Assembly: GCF_004349105.1 (NCBI RefSeq)
Contig: NZ_SMLB01000031.1
Location: 1-64,000, forward strand
From: Jiangella aurantiaca
GTDB lineage: Bacteria; Actinomycetota; Actinomycetes; Jiangellales; Jiangellaceae
Length of the DNA stretch: 64,000 nucleotides
Reading direction: 5' to 3'
The position numbers and the translations under genes were made by a program. Positions 1 to 12,222 of the stretch are shown one piece after another. Position 1 is the stretch's first letter. Every line of letters starts with the position of its first letter. A model generated the notes under the pieces. The model saw only the letters and a list, made by a program, of their open reading frames with translations. It did no database searches and was not told the origin of the DNA.

Positions 1-870
1 GGTCCGGGCCGTCTGGGGGCGCCGGCTGTGGCCGCCGCCGGCCCGGGCGTGCGCTCCACCGGTGGTCGTGTCGCCGTCGAGGTCGTGCTCGTCGAGGTCG
101 TCGTCGGCGGGCGACGGCTCGGGCGCGTTCCGGGCCTCGGGCGTGGCGGGGCCTGACGCGGCGGGGCCGAACGCGGCGGCGAAGCCGGGTCCGGGCTCGT
201 AGGCCTTGGTCTCGGTGGCAGTCGCCGGCCTCGGGGTGGGTTCGGGCTCGGCATCGGCCCGGCTCCCGGCGCGACGGCCGCCGGCGGACCTCGACCCGGC
301 CCGTGCCGTGGCCGGCTCCGGCTCGGCGGCACTGGACGGGTCGTCGGGCGACGTGCGGTCGGCGGCCTGGCGGCCGTCGGCGAGCGGGTCCGGTTCGGGT
401 GCGGATCCGAGTCCGAGCGGGTCGTCCGGCTCGATCCTGATCCGCCCCGACGCCGATCGCCGGCCCCGCTGCGGCGGAGGCTCGCCCTCGGGCACCGGAT
501 CGATCGGGCGGCTGTGTTCGGCGACTCGGCCGGGCTCCGAACCACGGCTGGCCTCGGACCCGCCGCCCGCAGCGGCCTCCCCTCCCGGCTCCGGATCGGA
601 CCACAGCGGCGTCCCCAGAGCGTCGCCGGAAGCGGCAGAATCGGCCGGACCAGTCAGTGGCGACAGCAGCGGCCCGGTCTCGTGCGGTGCCAGGGCGCCG
701 GACTCGAGCCAGGAGGCGATGCCGAGGTCGTCGTCGGTGGCCGCGCCGGAGCCGCCGTCGACCGTGCCCGAGCGCTCGTCCGGAGATTCACCGGTGCCGC
801 GGCCCGCCGCACGGCGGCCGCCGGCGGCGTGCTTGGCGGCGCGAGCGTCGCCTGAGGCTGGTCGGGACAT
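1..870 (-). CDS. Partial low-complexity, probably disordered protein
   Basis: The frame is open from an ATG at 870 down to base 1 and leaves the window, so about 290 N-terminal residues are present and the C-terminus is missing. I do not recognise a family. The visible protein is dominated by Gly, Ala, Ser, Pro, Asp, Glu and Arg, has no hydrophobic stretch and no obvious motif, and looks intrinsically disordered; an acidic Asp/Glu patch lies close to the window edge. It follows the membrane-anchored protein at 908-1414 on the same strand after 37 bp, so the two may be co-transcribed. A folded domain may lie beyond the edge. Open frames on the other strand also exist here because of the GC bias, so the strand choice rests mainly on the length of the open frame and the neighbour. 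Confidence 0.55.
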   Translation of the reverse strand, partial: MSRPASGDARAAKHAAGGRRAAGRGTGESPDERSGTVDGGSGAATDDDLGIASWLESGALAPHETGPLLSPLTGPADSAASGDALGTPLWSDPEPGGEAAAGGGSEASRGSEPGRVAEHSRPIDPVPEGEPPPQRGRRSASGRIRIEPDDPLGLGSAPEPDPLADGRQAADRTSPDDPSSAAEPEPATARAGSRSAGGRRAGSRADAEPEPTPRPATATETKAYEPGPGFAAAFGPAASGPATPEARNAPEPSPADDDLDEHDLDGDTTTGGAHARAGGGHSRRPQTART

Positions 871-907
871 CGTCGCCTATTGAAGCATCCGCCACCGACG
901 GCCCGCC

Positions 908-1414
908 TCAGCCGACCGCGACCTGGACTTCGTTGGACACGACGGAGTCGTCGTCCTCGCGGACGAGGCGGAACGCGTTGGTGCCGCTCTGGCTGGTCGA
1001 GGCGTAGGTGGAGAAGGTGCCGTCGGCGCCGGTGACGGGTTGGTTGTTGAGCGGGAACGTCTCCCAGTCGCCGCCGTCGACGCTGCGTTCGAGCCGGAGC
1101 TGGACGCCTTCCTCGGGTGGGTCGATGGCGCCGGTGAAATCGATCTGGCCGCCGGGGCTGACCTCCGTCTGCGCGGCGGACAGGGTGAGCGCGCCGTCGC
1201 CGGCCGGGGTCTCGGTCTCGCCCGGGGTCTCACCGTCGCCCGGGGTCTCACCGACCGGGGTGGTGTCGTCGGGAGCGGGCGACTCAGACGCGGAGGGCGA
1301 ATCGCCGCCGGACTGCGAGCCGAAGTAGCCGCCGCCGGCGAAGCCGACGATGGCAGCGGTGATGAGGCAGGCGGCGAGCGCGCCGCCCGAGGCTCGACTG
1401 GACATCGGAGACAT
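908..1414 (-). CDS. Membrane-anchored or secreted protein with Ig-like domain
   Basis: The 168-residue product starts with a short polar segment and one hydrophobic helix (about residues 11-33, Gly/Ala-rich), which should act as a signal anchor or signal peptide. A Ser/Pro/Glu/Thr-rich linker with GET repeats follows (about 35-75). The rest resembles a single bacterial Ig-like fold used in surface proteins (about 76-168, with a QTEVSPGGQIDFTG-like first strand and LRLERSVDGGDWETF). The likely role is a surface-exposed binding or spacer module; no catalytic residues are visible. A second in-frame ATG three codons into the protein is an alternative start. It precedes the disordered protein at 870 and diverges from the monooxygenase at 1564. 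Confidence 0.7.
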   Translation of the reverse strand: MSPMSSRASGGALAACLITAAIVGFAGGGYFGSQSGGDSPSASESPAPDDTTPVGETPGDGETPGETETPAGDGALTLSAAQTEVSPGGQIDFTGAIDPPEEGVQLRLERSVDGGDWETFPLNNQPVTGADGTFSTYASTSQSGTNAFRLVREDDDSVVSNEVQVAVG

Positions 1415-1563
1415 TCAACCCCGACACCCCGGGGGCGAAGCAAGTCGGCCCCGCTGCGACGTCCGACGTGACCAGGCGTGACGTCGAGTGTGATGACGGC
1501 GACAGGTACAGGACGGGCCGAGGCGGGTACCGTGCCGACAGGCCGAGGAGCCGGGAGGGATCG

Positions 1564-3042
1564 ATGAGTGAGATGCCGGACGTCGTGGTGGTCGGTGGTG
1601 GGCCGGCCGGCTTGCTGCTCGCCGGTGACCTCGCCGCCGCCGGGATCCCCTGCACCCTGCTCGAGCGGCGCACCGGCCGCTCGCCGCTGACCCGCGCGTT
1701 CGCCGTCCATGCCCGCACCCTTGAGATGTTCGACGCCCGCGGCATCGCCGAGCGGGTCATCGACGCCGGGCGGCGGGTGGCCGCGCTCAGCCTGTTCGGC
1801 AACATCGAGGTCGACCTGTCCGAGCTACCGACCCGGTTCCCGTTCGTGCTGGTCACGCCGCAGTACAACGTCGAGGACGTGCTGGCGGCGCGGGCCCGCG
1901 AGGCCGGCGCCACGCTCGTCGAGGGCGCCGAGGTCACCGGCCTGGTCCAGGACGGCGCCGGCGTCACCGTGCGGGTGTCCGGCGACGGCGGACGGCGCGA
2001 GCGGGAACTGCGTGCGGCCTACGTGGTCGGCGCCGACGGCGTGCGCAGCACGGTCCGCGAGGCGCTCGGGCTGCCGTTCCCCGGCGAGGCCGTCGTCCAG
2101 TCCGTCATGCTGGCCGACGTCCGATTGGCGCAGCCGCCCGACGAGGTGCTCGTGGCGAACGCCAACGACGACGGGTTCGCGTTCGTCGCCCCGTTCGGCG
2201 ACGGCTGGTTCCGCATCATCGCGTGGGACCGCAGGATGCAGCGGCCCGACGACGACCCCGTCGACCTGGACGAGATCCGCGACGTCGCGAGGCGCGTGCT
2301 CGGCACCGACTACGGCATGCACGACGCCCGCTGGCTGTCGCGGTTCCACAGCGACGAGCGGCTGGTCCCGAGCTACCGCGAGGGCCGGGCGTTCCTGGCC
2401 GGTGACGCCGCGCACGTGCACTCGCCGGCAGGCGGCCAGGGCATGAACACCGGCCTGCAGGACTCCGCGAACCTGAGCTGGAAGCTCGCCGCCGAGCTGC
2501 ACGGCTGGGCGCCGGCCGGGCTGCTCGACACCTACGACACTGAGCGCCGGGCGGTCGGGGCCAGCGTCGTGCAGGGGAGCGGGACGCTGTTGCGGATGGC
2601 GCTGACAGGGTCGGCGGCGCTGCGCGCGGTGCGTAACGTCGCCGGCGCCGTCGCCGCCAGCCTCGGCCCGGTGCAGCGCAAGGCCGGCGAGTTCGTGTCC
2701 GGCCTGGCCATCGGCTACGGCAGGTCCCGCGGCGACCACCCGCTGGTCGGCCGGCGGGTCCCGGACGTCGCCGTCGTCACCGATGACGGCACGAAGTCCC
2801 GGCTCTACGAGGCGCTGCGCACAGGCCGGTTCGTGCTGCTGACCGGCCAGGACCACCACGGACTGGTGGACCCGTGGGCCGGCCGGGTCGACCTCGTCAC
2901 GACGGTGGACCGCTCGCACGGCCTGACGCTCGTCCGCCCCGACGGCTACGTCGCCTGGGCCACCGACACCCGGCCGATGATCCGCCGCGACGCCGAACTG
3001 CGGGCCGCGCTCATCGCCTGGTGCGGCGACCCTGCCCGCTGA
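1564..3042 (+). CDS. FAD-dependent aromatic monooxygenase (class A flavoprotein)
   Basis: The 492-residue product belongs to the PheA/TfdB-like single-component flavin hydroxylases, which use FAD and NAD(P)H to hydroxylate aromatic or polyketide substrates. Visible motifs are the N-terminal Rossmann GGGPAG (residues 11-16), the DG motif GADG near residue 157, and the second FAD-binding motif GDAAH followed by GGQGMNTGLQD (about 280-300). The last 120 residues match the thioredoxin-like C-terminal domain typical of this family. I chose the ATG at 1564 because GGGAGG lies a few bases upstream and the GGGPAG strand begins at the expected distance; an upstream in-frame extension has no ribosome site. 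The substrate cannot be read from sequence. The gene stands alone, with a TetR gene starting about 230 bp downstream that may control it or its own partner. Confidence 0.88.
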   Translation: MSEMPDVVVVGGGPAGLLLAGDLAAAGIPCTLLERRTGRSPLTRAFAVHARTLEMFDARGIAERVIDAGRRVAALSLFGNIEVDLSELPTRFPFVLVTPQYNVEDVLAARAREAGATLVEGAEVTGLVQDGAGVTVRVSGDGGRRERELRAAYVVGADGVRSTVREALGLPFPGEAVVQSVMLADVRLAQPPDEVLVANANDDGFAFVAPFGDGWFRIIAWDRRMQRPDDDPVDLDEIRDVARRVLGTDYGMHDARWLSRFHSDERLVPSYREGRAFLAGDAAHVHSPAGGQGMNTGLQDSANLSWKLAAELHGWAPAGLLDTYDTERRAVGASVVQGSGTLLRMALTGSAALRAVRNVAGAVAASLGPVQRKAGEFVSGLAIGYGRSRGDHPLVGRRVPDVAVVTDDGTKSRLYEALRTGRFVLLTGQDHHGLVDPWAGRVDLVTTVDRSHGLTLVRPDGYVAWATDTRPMIRRDAELRAALIAWCGDPAR

Positions 3043-3234
3043 CCGGGTTCCCGCGCAACCACAACGCCGGCCTGCGGCGCACGTGGGGCGGCCGGCTGCC
3101 GGGTCTCGCTCGGTCGACGTGGTGTTCACCGACAGCTGCCCGGGCCCGACCTGCGACTCGCTGTTCGAGCACGACCTCTGGTCGGTGACCGGCTCGCTGC
3201 GGTAGCCCGGCTTCCGCCACAGCCGTCCAAGGCT

Positions 3235-3257
3235 CCATACCATCCGGTATGGTATGG
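3235..3257. promoter_or_regulatory. Candidate TetR operator, perfect 9-5-9 inverted repeat
   Basis: CCATACCAT and ATGGTATGG form a perfect inverted repeat separated by five bases, immediately before the TetR-type gene. The right arm contains an ATG (3249) in frame with that gene, but the operator-like symmetry argues that translation starts further downstream. The most likely ligand is the TetR protein at 3273, giving autoregulation and possibly control of the upstream monooxygenase. The symmetry is directly visible; binding is inferred. Confidence 0.6.
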
Positions 3258-3272
3258 CGTGAGGTGATGAGC

Positions 3273-3823
3273 ATGGTGAGTAGGCGGGACTGGCTGGACG
3301 AGGGCCTCGCGGTCCTGGCCGAGGGCGGCGCGCCGGCACTGACCATCGACCGGCTGACCGGCCGGCTCGGCGTCACGAAGGGGTCGTTCTACCACCACTT
3401 CCGCGGCCTGGCGGACTTCAAGACGGCGCTGCTCGAGTACTTCGAGGCCGAGTGGACCGAGCGCTACATCGCCGCCGTCGAGGCCAGTCCGGCAGCGCCC
3501 AGGGCGAAGCTCGACCACCTGCTCGAGCTCGTGCTCGCCGACGAGTCCGGCCCCGGCACGTCCGACCCCGAAGTCGGCGTTCGAGCCTGGGCGCTGCAGG
3601 ACCCGCAGGTGCGTGCGGTGCAGGAGCGCGTGGACCGGGCGCGGGCGGAATACCTGCGCGCCCTGTGGCGAGCCGCCGGCGGCACCGATGACGAGGCCCG
3701 GCTCATGGGCTGGGTGCTGTATCTCGTGCTGGTCGGCGCCAGTCACGTCGTGCCGCCCGTGCCGGCAGGCGAGCTGCGCGACATCTACCGGCTGCTCCTG
3801 CGGCCGGCCGGAGAAGGGGAGGC

Positions 3824-3827
<4 letters not shown>
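3273..3827 (+). CDS. TetR/AcrR family transcriptional regulator
   Basis: The 184-residue product has an N-terminal TetR helix-turn-helix; its recognition part (TIDRLTGRLGVTKGSFYHHF) is close to the family consensus, followed by a variable all-helical ligand domain. I place the start at the ATG at 3273 because GAGGTG sits six bases upstream. In-frame ATGs at 3249 and 3267 are possible, but the first lies inside the perfect inverted repeat that probably is the operator. The stop overlaps the ATG of the next gene (ATGA at 3824), so regulator and membrane protein are translationally coupled, a common layout for a repressor and the gene it controls. The inducer is unknown. Confidence 0.85.
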
Positions 3828-6615
<2,788 letters not shown>

Positions 6616-6744
6616 CGGACCAGTCTGTCAGCCAGGTCAGACAGCCCGCGGGCCCACGTGATTTCGCGGCGGACCATTCCCATTCGTCGCGATCTCGGGC
6701 AGGCTGCGGTGATCACTCGTCATCTACTCCGGGGAGCGTCCTCG

Positions 6745-8166
6745 ATGAGATCTCGTGTCAGGTCCGGCGTCGTCGCGGCGGCCGCCGTGGCGTTGCTGGC
6801 AGGTGCCATCGTCCCGGCGGGCGCGGCGGATGGGCAGTCGTCCAGGCCGGCGCCGGGCGGGTCGGGCGCGGGCGACGCGTACTTCCCGTTCGCCGGCAAC
6901 GGCGGCTACAACGCCGTGCACTACGACCTCGACCTGCGCTACCAGCCGCCGGCGCCGGCGCCCGCCCCGCTGGCCGGGCGGCTGGACGCCGTCGCGACCA
7001 TCAGCATCGTGCCGACCCGGCACCTCACCAGCTTCAACCTGGACCTGCGCGGGCTGGAGGTGGAGTCCGTCGTCGTCGGGAGCCGGCCGGCGGAGTTCAC
7101 CCGCGAGGGCGACGAGCTGATCGTCACGCCGAAGACGATCCTCCCGCGCGGCAAGGCGGTCGACGTCGTCGTCACGTACGGCGGAGCCACCGGCCGGCCC
7201 ACCGACATCGAGGGTGCGCTCTACGGCTGGGTGACGACGCGCGACGGCGCGATGGTGGCGAGCGAGCCGGAGGGCTCGATGACGTGGTACCCGGTCAGCG
7301 ACCACCCGACCGACAAGGCCACGTACGACGTCGCCGTCGCCGTGCCGGAGGGGCTGGTCGCGGTCGGCAACGGCGACCTCGTCGGGTCCTCGACGGCGAA
7401 CGGGTGGACGACGTGGGAGTGGTCGTCGCGCGAGCCGATGGCCAGCTACCTGGTGACGGCGTCGGTCGGCAACTACCAGCTGCGGCAGACGACGACGCCG
7501 GACGGGCTGCCACTGATCGACGCGATCGACCGCGACCTCGCGCCCGCGGCGTCGGCCGGCCTTGCGCAGACCGCGGAGATGATCGCGTTGTTCGAGAGCG
7601 AGTTCGGGCCGTACCCGTTCTCGTCGTACGGCGCGATCGTCGACGACGACAGCGTCGGCTACGCGCTGGAGACGCAGACCCGGCCGATCTACTCGACCCG
7701 GGCGAACGAGGGCACCGTGGCGCACGAGCTGGCGCACCAGTGGCTGGGCAACTCCGTGAGCCCGGCGCGCTGGCAGGACATCTGGCTGAACGAGGGCTGG
7801 GCCACCTACGCCGAGTGGCTGTGGTCCGAGCACGACGGCCGCACCACCGCCGCGGAGAACTTCGCCGACGTCATGGCGACGCCGGAGACCAGCTCGTTCT
7901 GGCAGACGATCGTCGCCGACCCCGGGCCGCTCGGACTGTTCGCCGGCGCCGTCTACGACCGGGGCGCGGCGACGCTGTACGCGCTGCGGCTGGAGATCGG
8001 CGAGGAGACGTTCGACGCCTTGTCGCGGGAGTGGCCGACGCGGTACAAGGACTCGACGGCGACGACGGAGGACTTCCAGGCGCTGGCCGAGGAGCTGTCC
8101 GGCCAGGACCTGGAGGAGTTCTTCGACGTCTGGGTCTGGACGGCGGGCAAGCCGGCCGTTCCCTGA
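6745..8166 (+). CDS. Secreted M1-family zinc metallopeptidase
   Basis: The 473-residue product has a Sec signal peptide (about residues 1-28, basic start, Ala/Val-rich core, cleavage near GAADG), an N-terminal beta-rich domain and a gluzincin catalytic domain. The zinc signature HELAHQW (His327, Glu328, His331) is followed after 18 residues by Glu350 in NEGWATY, the exact HExxH-x18-E spacing of M1 aminopeptidases. The usual GAMEN substrate motif is replaced by GYALETQTRP. The protein is short for the family because it lacks the large C-terminal helical domain, as is common for secreted actinobacterial M1-like peptidases. It should cleave peptides outside the cell. The ATG at 6745 follows GGGGAG and begins the signal peptide. 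Confidence 0.9.
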   Translation: MRSRVRSGVVAAAAVALLAGAIVPAGAADGQSSRPAPGGSGAGDAYFPFAGNGGYNAVHYDLDLRYQPPAPAPAPLAGRLDAVATISIVPTRHLTSFNLDLRGLEVESVVVGSRPAEFTREGDELIVTPKTILPRGKAVDVVVTYGGATGRPTDIEGALYGWVTTRDGAMVASEPEGSMTWYPVSDHPTDKATYDVAVAVPEGLVAVGNGDLVGSSTANGWTTWEWSSREPMASYLVTASVGNYQLRQTTTPDGLPLIDAIDRDLAPAASAGLAQTAEMIALFESEFGPYPFSSYGAIVDDDSVGYALETQTRPIYSTRANEGTVAHELAHQWLGNSVSPARWQDIWLNEGWATYAEWLWSEHDGRTTAAENFADVMATPETSSFWQTIVADPGPLGLFAGAVYDRGAATLYALRLEIGEETFDALSREWPTRYKDSTATTEDFQALAEELSGQDLEEFFDVWVWTAGKPAVP

Positions 8167-8189
8167 CGGTTCATCGGCGGAGCGCGCTA

Positions 8190-8209
8190 TCATCGTCGTA
8201 TGACGATGA
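8190..8209. promoter_or_regulatory. Inverted repeat over the ArsR start (candidate operator)
   Basis: TCATCGTC-GTAT-GACGATGA is a perfect 8-4-8 inverted repeat that covers the ATG of the ArsR gene at 8200. Such a position suits an autoregulated, probably leaderless transcript for the ArsR-CDF pair. Metal-dependent release is inferred from the gene pair, not visible in the site. Confidence 0.5.
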
Positions 8210-8622
8210 ATCGGGCGTCCGTCGACGCTGCGGCCGTGCAGCTGTTCCACAGCCTCGCCGATCCGGCCCGGCTGGAGATCGTGCGGCTGCTCGGCCACGG
8301 CGAGCGGCGGGTGGTCGACCTCACCGCCGAGCTCGGTCTGGCCCAGTCGACGGTCTCCGGTCATCTGTCCAGCCTGCGCAACGCCGGGCTGGTCGAGCCG
8401 CATCCGCATGGCCGGTCCACGTTCTACGCGCTGGTCCGGCCCGAGCTGTGGTCGATGCTGGCCGCCGCCGAGGACGTCCTCGCGGCGGCCGGCTCGCCGG
8501 CCCAGTTGCGGCCGGACGGCGTGGGCGCCGGCACCGCGCACGGCCCGCACGCTGACGCCGCCGGGCACCGGGCCCGGCCGGACGCCGCCGCTCCCGCCAC
8601 CAGGCCTGGGCAGGTGCACTGA
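8200..8622 (+). CDS. ArsR/SmtB family metal-sensing repressor
   Basis: The 140-residue product has the winged-helix core of ArsR/SmtB proteins (about residues 10-90), with recognition helix LAQSTVSGHLSSLRNAGLV and wing HPHGRSTFYAL. A C-terminal extension of about 40 residues is rich in His, Ala and Pro (for example AGTAHGPHADAAGHR) and could add metal ligands. It lies directly before a cation diffusion facilitator gene with a TGATG overlap, so it very probably represses that exporter and releases DNA when Zn, Cd, Co or Ni binds. An inverted repeat covers its own start. ATG 8206 is an alternative start. The ELGL..STV helix lacks the CxC motif of arsenic or cadmium alpha-3 sensors. Confidence 0.87.
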   Translation: MTMNRASVDAAAVQLFHSLADPARLEIVRLLGHGERRVVDLTAELGLAQSTVSGHLSSLRNAGLVEPHPHGRSTFYALVRPELWSMLAAAEDVLAAAGSPAQLRPDGVGAGTAHGPHADAAGHRARPDAAAPATRPGQVH

Positions 8623-9554
8623 TGGGCGCCGGGCACGGTCACGGGCACGGCCTGTCGCAGGGCGGCACCGCGTCGTACGCGTACCGGCGGCGCATGCAGG
8701 CGGTGCTCGCCATCATCGTCGTCGTGCTGGTCGTCGAGGTCGCCGGCGCGCTGATGTCAGGATCGCTCGCGCTGCTCGCCGACGCCGGGCACATGCTGGC
8801 CGACGGGCTCGGCGTCGCGCTGGCGCTGCTGGCCACGGCCATCGCGACCAAGCCGGCGAACACCGCGCGGACGTACGGCTGGCAGCGGGCGGAGATTTTG
8901 GCGGCGCTGACCAACGGCGTCGTCGTCGGGGTGATCGGGGTGCTGGCGATCGTCGGCGGCGTCCGGCGCCTCGGCGACCCCGGCGAGATCGAGACCGGCA
9001 TCATGCTGGCCGTCGCCGTCGTCGGCCTGGTCGCGAACGTCGGCGCGCTGCTGCTCCTGCGGTCCGGCCAGCGCGCGAGCCTGAACGTGCGCGGCGCCTA
9101 CCTCGAGGTGCTCGGCGACACGCTGGGCTCGCTCGCCGTCGTGGCGGCCGCGTTGGTCATCATGGGGACCGGCTGGGTCGAGGCCGACGCGCTCGCGTCG
9201 ATGCTCATCGGCGTCCTCATCCTGCCGCGCGCCTGGATGCTCCTGCGCGAGGTCTTCGACGTCCTCCTCGAGGCCACCCCCAAGGGCGTCGACCTCGAGG
9301 ACGTCCGCCGCCACATCCTCGAGATCCCCGGCGTCGTCGACGTGCACGACCTGCACGCCTGGACCATCACCAGCGGCGTGCCGGTGCTGTCCGCGCACGT
9401 GGTCATCGCGGCGTCTGCCGAGCCCGGCTGCGGCGCCGACTCCGTCCTCGACGGCCTGCACGCCTGCCTGGCCGGCCACTTCGACATCGAGCACAGCACA
9501 TTCCAGATGGAGCCCGAAGGCCACGCCGAACACGAGCACGCCGGCCACGCCTGA
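8622..9554 (+). CDS. Cation diffusion facilitator (CzcD/ZitB-like zinc exporter)
   Basis: The 310-residue inner-membrane proton-coupled exporter has six membrane helices and a cytoplasmic C-terminal domain of about 100 residues. The N-terminus carries a HGHGHG metal-binding stretch. Helix 2 contains the transport-site pair His57/Asp61 (AGHMLAD). In helix 5 the usual His/Asp pair reads Glu162/Asp166 (EVLGD), so the site is HD-ED rather than the zinc-typical HD-HD; this may change metal preference. The C-terminus (about 285-310) is again His/Glu-rich. The ATG overlaps the stop of the ArsR gene. The likely role is efflux of zinc or a similar divalent metal, induced by that metal. Confidence 0.9.
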   Translation: MGAGHGHGHGLSQGGTASYAYRRRMQAVLAIIVVVLVVEVAGALMSGSLALLADAGHMLADGLGVALALLATAIATKPANTARTYGWQRAEILAALTNGVVVGVIGVLAIVGGVRRLGDPGEIETGIMLAVAVVGLVANVGALLLLRSGQRASLNVRGAYLEVLGDTLGSLAVVAAALVIMGTGWVEADALASMLIGVLILPRAWMLLREVFDVLLEATPKGVDLEDVRRHILEIPGVVDVHDLHAWTITSGVPVLSAHVVIAASAEPGCGADSVLDGLHACLAGHFDIEHSTFQMEPEGHAEHEHAGHA

Positions 9555-9628
9555 CTTCCCCGTTGACGATCGCGGCGACTGGGTACCCGCCGACCATCAG
9601 CACATTTCCGTCGGTGGAGGTGAGCAGG

Positions 9629-10099
9629 ATGGCGCTGCTCAGACGTGGTGACCGCGACGACCAGCTGGACGTCTTCAGCAGGTTCGACCGGATGTTCGAC
9701 GAATGGACGCGGGCGTTGCCCTTCGGCCGCGCCGGGTCCGGCTGGTGGCCGGGGAGCGAGGACATGATCCGCGTCGACGAGTACAAGGAAGGCGACACGC
9801 TCGTGATCCGGGCCGACCTGCCCGGCGTGGACCCGGACCAGGACATCGACCTCGATATCGTCAACGGGATGCTCCGCCTCCGCGCGGAACGGCGCTCGGA
9901 GGAGGACCGCGAGTCCGGCGGCTACCTGCGCCGTGAGCTCAGGTACGGCAGCTTCGCCCGCACCCTGCCGCTTCCGGAGGGCGTCACCGAGTCCGACATC
10001 TCCGCGTCCTACAAGGACGGCATCCTCGAGATTCGCGTGCCGATGCCGAAGCCCGAGCCAGCGCAGGAGCCGAAGCGGATCTCCATCGCCCGCGGTTGA
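9629..10099 (+). CDS. Hsp20/alpha-crystallin small heat-shock protein
   Basis: The 156-residue cytoplasmic holdase forms oligomers that keep unfolded proteins soluble. The N-terminal arm (about 1-45, FSRFDRMFDEWTRALPF) is followed by the alpha-crystallin domain (about 45-140) with the characteristic RADLPGVDP, RLRAERRSEED and ASYKDGILEIRVP segments; the tail has the usual basic KRISI sequence. I chose ATG 9629 because GGAGGT lies seven bases upstream; a GTG at 9620 would be too close to that site. The gene stands alone and ends just before the long palindrome at 10110. No HAIR or CIRCE element was recognised upstream, so its heat control is unknown. Confidence 0.93.
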   Translation: MALLRRGDRDDQLDVFSRFDRMFDEWTRALPFGRAGSGWWPGSEDMIRVDEYKEGDTLVIRADLPGVDPDQDIDLDIVNGMLRLRAERRSEEDRESGGYLRRELRYGSFARTLPLPEGVTESDISASYKDGILEIRVPMPKPEPAQEPKRISIARG

Positions 10100-10109
10100 C
10101 CCCCGCCCG

Positions 10110-10160
10110 CCCATGATCATCGGCGATCGACCCCACGATGACGTGGTCGATCGCCGATGA

Positions 10161-10167
<7 letters not shown>
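10110..10167. terminator. Long perfect palindrome between convergent hsp20 and fah
   Basis: Arms 10110-10132 and 10145-10167 are perfectly complementary (23 bp) around a 12-nt loop. The core of the right arm is CGATCGCCGATGATCAT. It sits between two converging genes, and the stop codon of fumarylacetoacetase (10161-10163) lies inside the right arm. It could act as a bidirectional terminator, although there is no T tract. A right-half-only relative occurs at 60502-60524. Confidence 0.6.
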
Positions 10168-11365
<1,198 letters not shown>

Positions 11366-11369
<4 letters not shown>

Positions 11370-12211
11370 CGCGCGACCTTACCGGGATCGGCGACCAGTC
11401 CGAGGGCGATCAGCTCGGCCAGCGGCTCGGCGATGCTGCACGACCCATACGACGCGAACCAGCGCCGCACCGACACGGCCGGCAGCTCCGCCACGGTGGC
11501 CGCGAGCCGCGCCCCGTCGTCCAGCGCCAGCGCCGCGGCGACGTCCGCCGCCGCGCCGCCGCCCACCGCCGTCCCGGCGGCGACCAGCATGTTGAGGAAC
11601 CCGTGCTCCGACGGACGCCGGACGGCGTGGTGCAGACCGGCGGTGAACTTGAACGGGATGCCGCGGTCGAGACACCCGACGATGAACGCGGCCACCGCAT
11701 CGTCCGACGGCACGGCATCGGGGGACGCGCCGCCGGTGCGCAGCTTGGCCCGATACCCGGCGTCGGCGACGACGTCCAGCGCCTGCTCCCACCCCGGCTC
11801 ACGCGGCACCTCGACGTAGGCCGGCTCGTCGTCGTCCGGGCCGCCCAGCGCGGCGTCCAGCGCCGCCACCGTCCGCCGCGCGTTCTCGCCCAGCGGCGAC
11901 CCGCGCAGTGGCACCTCGACCCCGCGCAGGACGACGTGCGACTCCTGGGCGACGGTGTCGACGGCGGCCAGCACGCCGGCCGTCCCCGTGTCGACGACGA
12001 CGGCCACCTCCAGCGGCGACGGCAGCGTGCGGGCCAGCGACGCCAGGGACTCCAGCGACGACGCCGGGCACAGCAGCGGCCCGACCAGCGCGGAGTACCA
12101 CGCCGACCGGTGCGCCACATGTGCCGGGACGGCGTCGGCCAGCGGCAGGTCGCCCGGCGGGAACACGGCCGCGTCGTCGATCAGCCGTCCGAAGATCGGT
12201 GGAATCGTCAT
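11366..12211 (-). CDS. Unknown protein coupled to fumarylacetoacetase
   Basis: The 281-residue soluble product has an unfamiliar sequence. Notable parts are an N-terminal IFGRLIDDAAVFPPGDLPL, a VVVDTG strand, a central YVEVPREPGWEQALD and a C-terminal IPFKFTAGLHHAVRR. The alternating strand-helix pattern is compatible with an alpha/beta barrel. It is transcribed with fumarylacetoacetase, whose GTG start lies inside its stop codon, and is divergent from hmgA. Because the pathway needs a maleylacetoacetate isomerase between those two enzymes and none is visible, an isomerase or accessory role is a reasonable guess but not shown. The start at 12211 begins the conserved-looking MTIPPIF. The AAGGGAAAAGGA tail of repeat copy B would serve as its ribosome site. 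Confidence 0.7.
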
Positions 12212-12222
12212 CGCCGGTCTGG

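Noticed and set aside
206-883. Plus-strand gene at the left edge
   Set aside because: The minus strand is open over all 290 codons to the edge and continues the orientation of its neighbour; the plus frames are shorter and lack a ribosome site.
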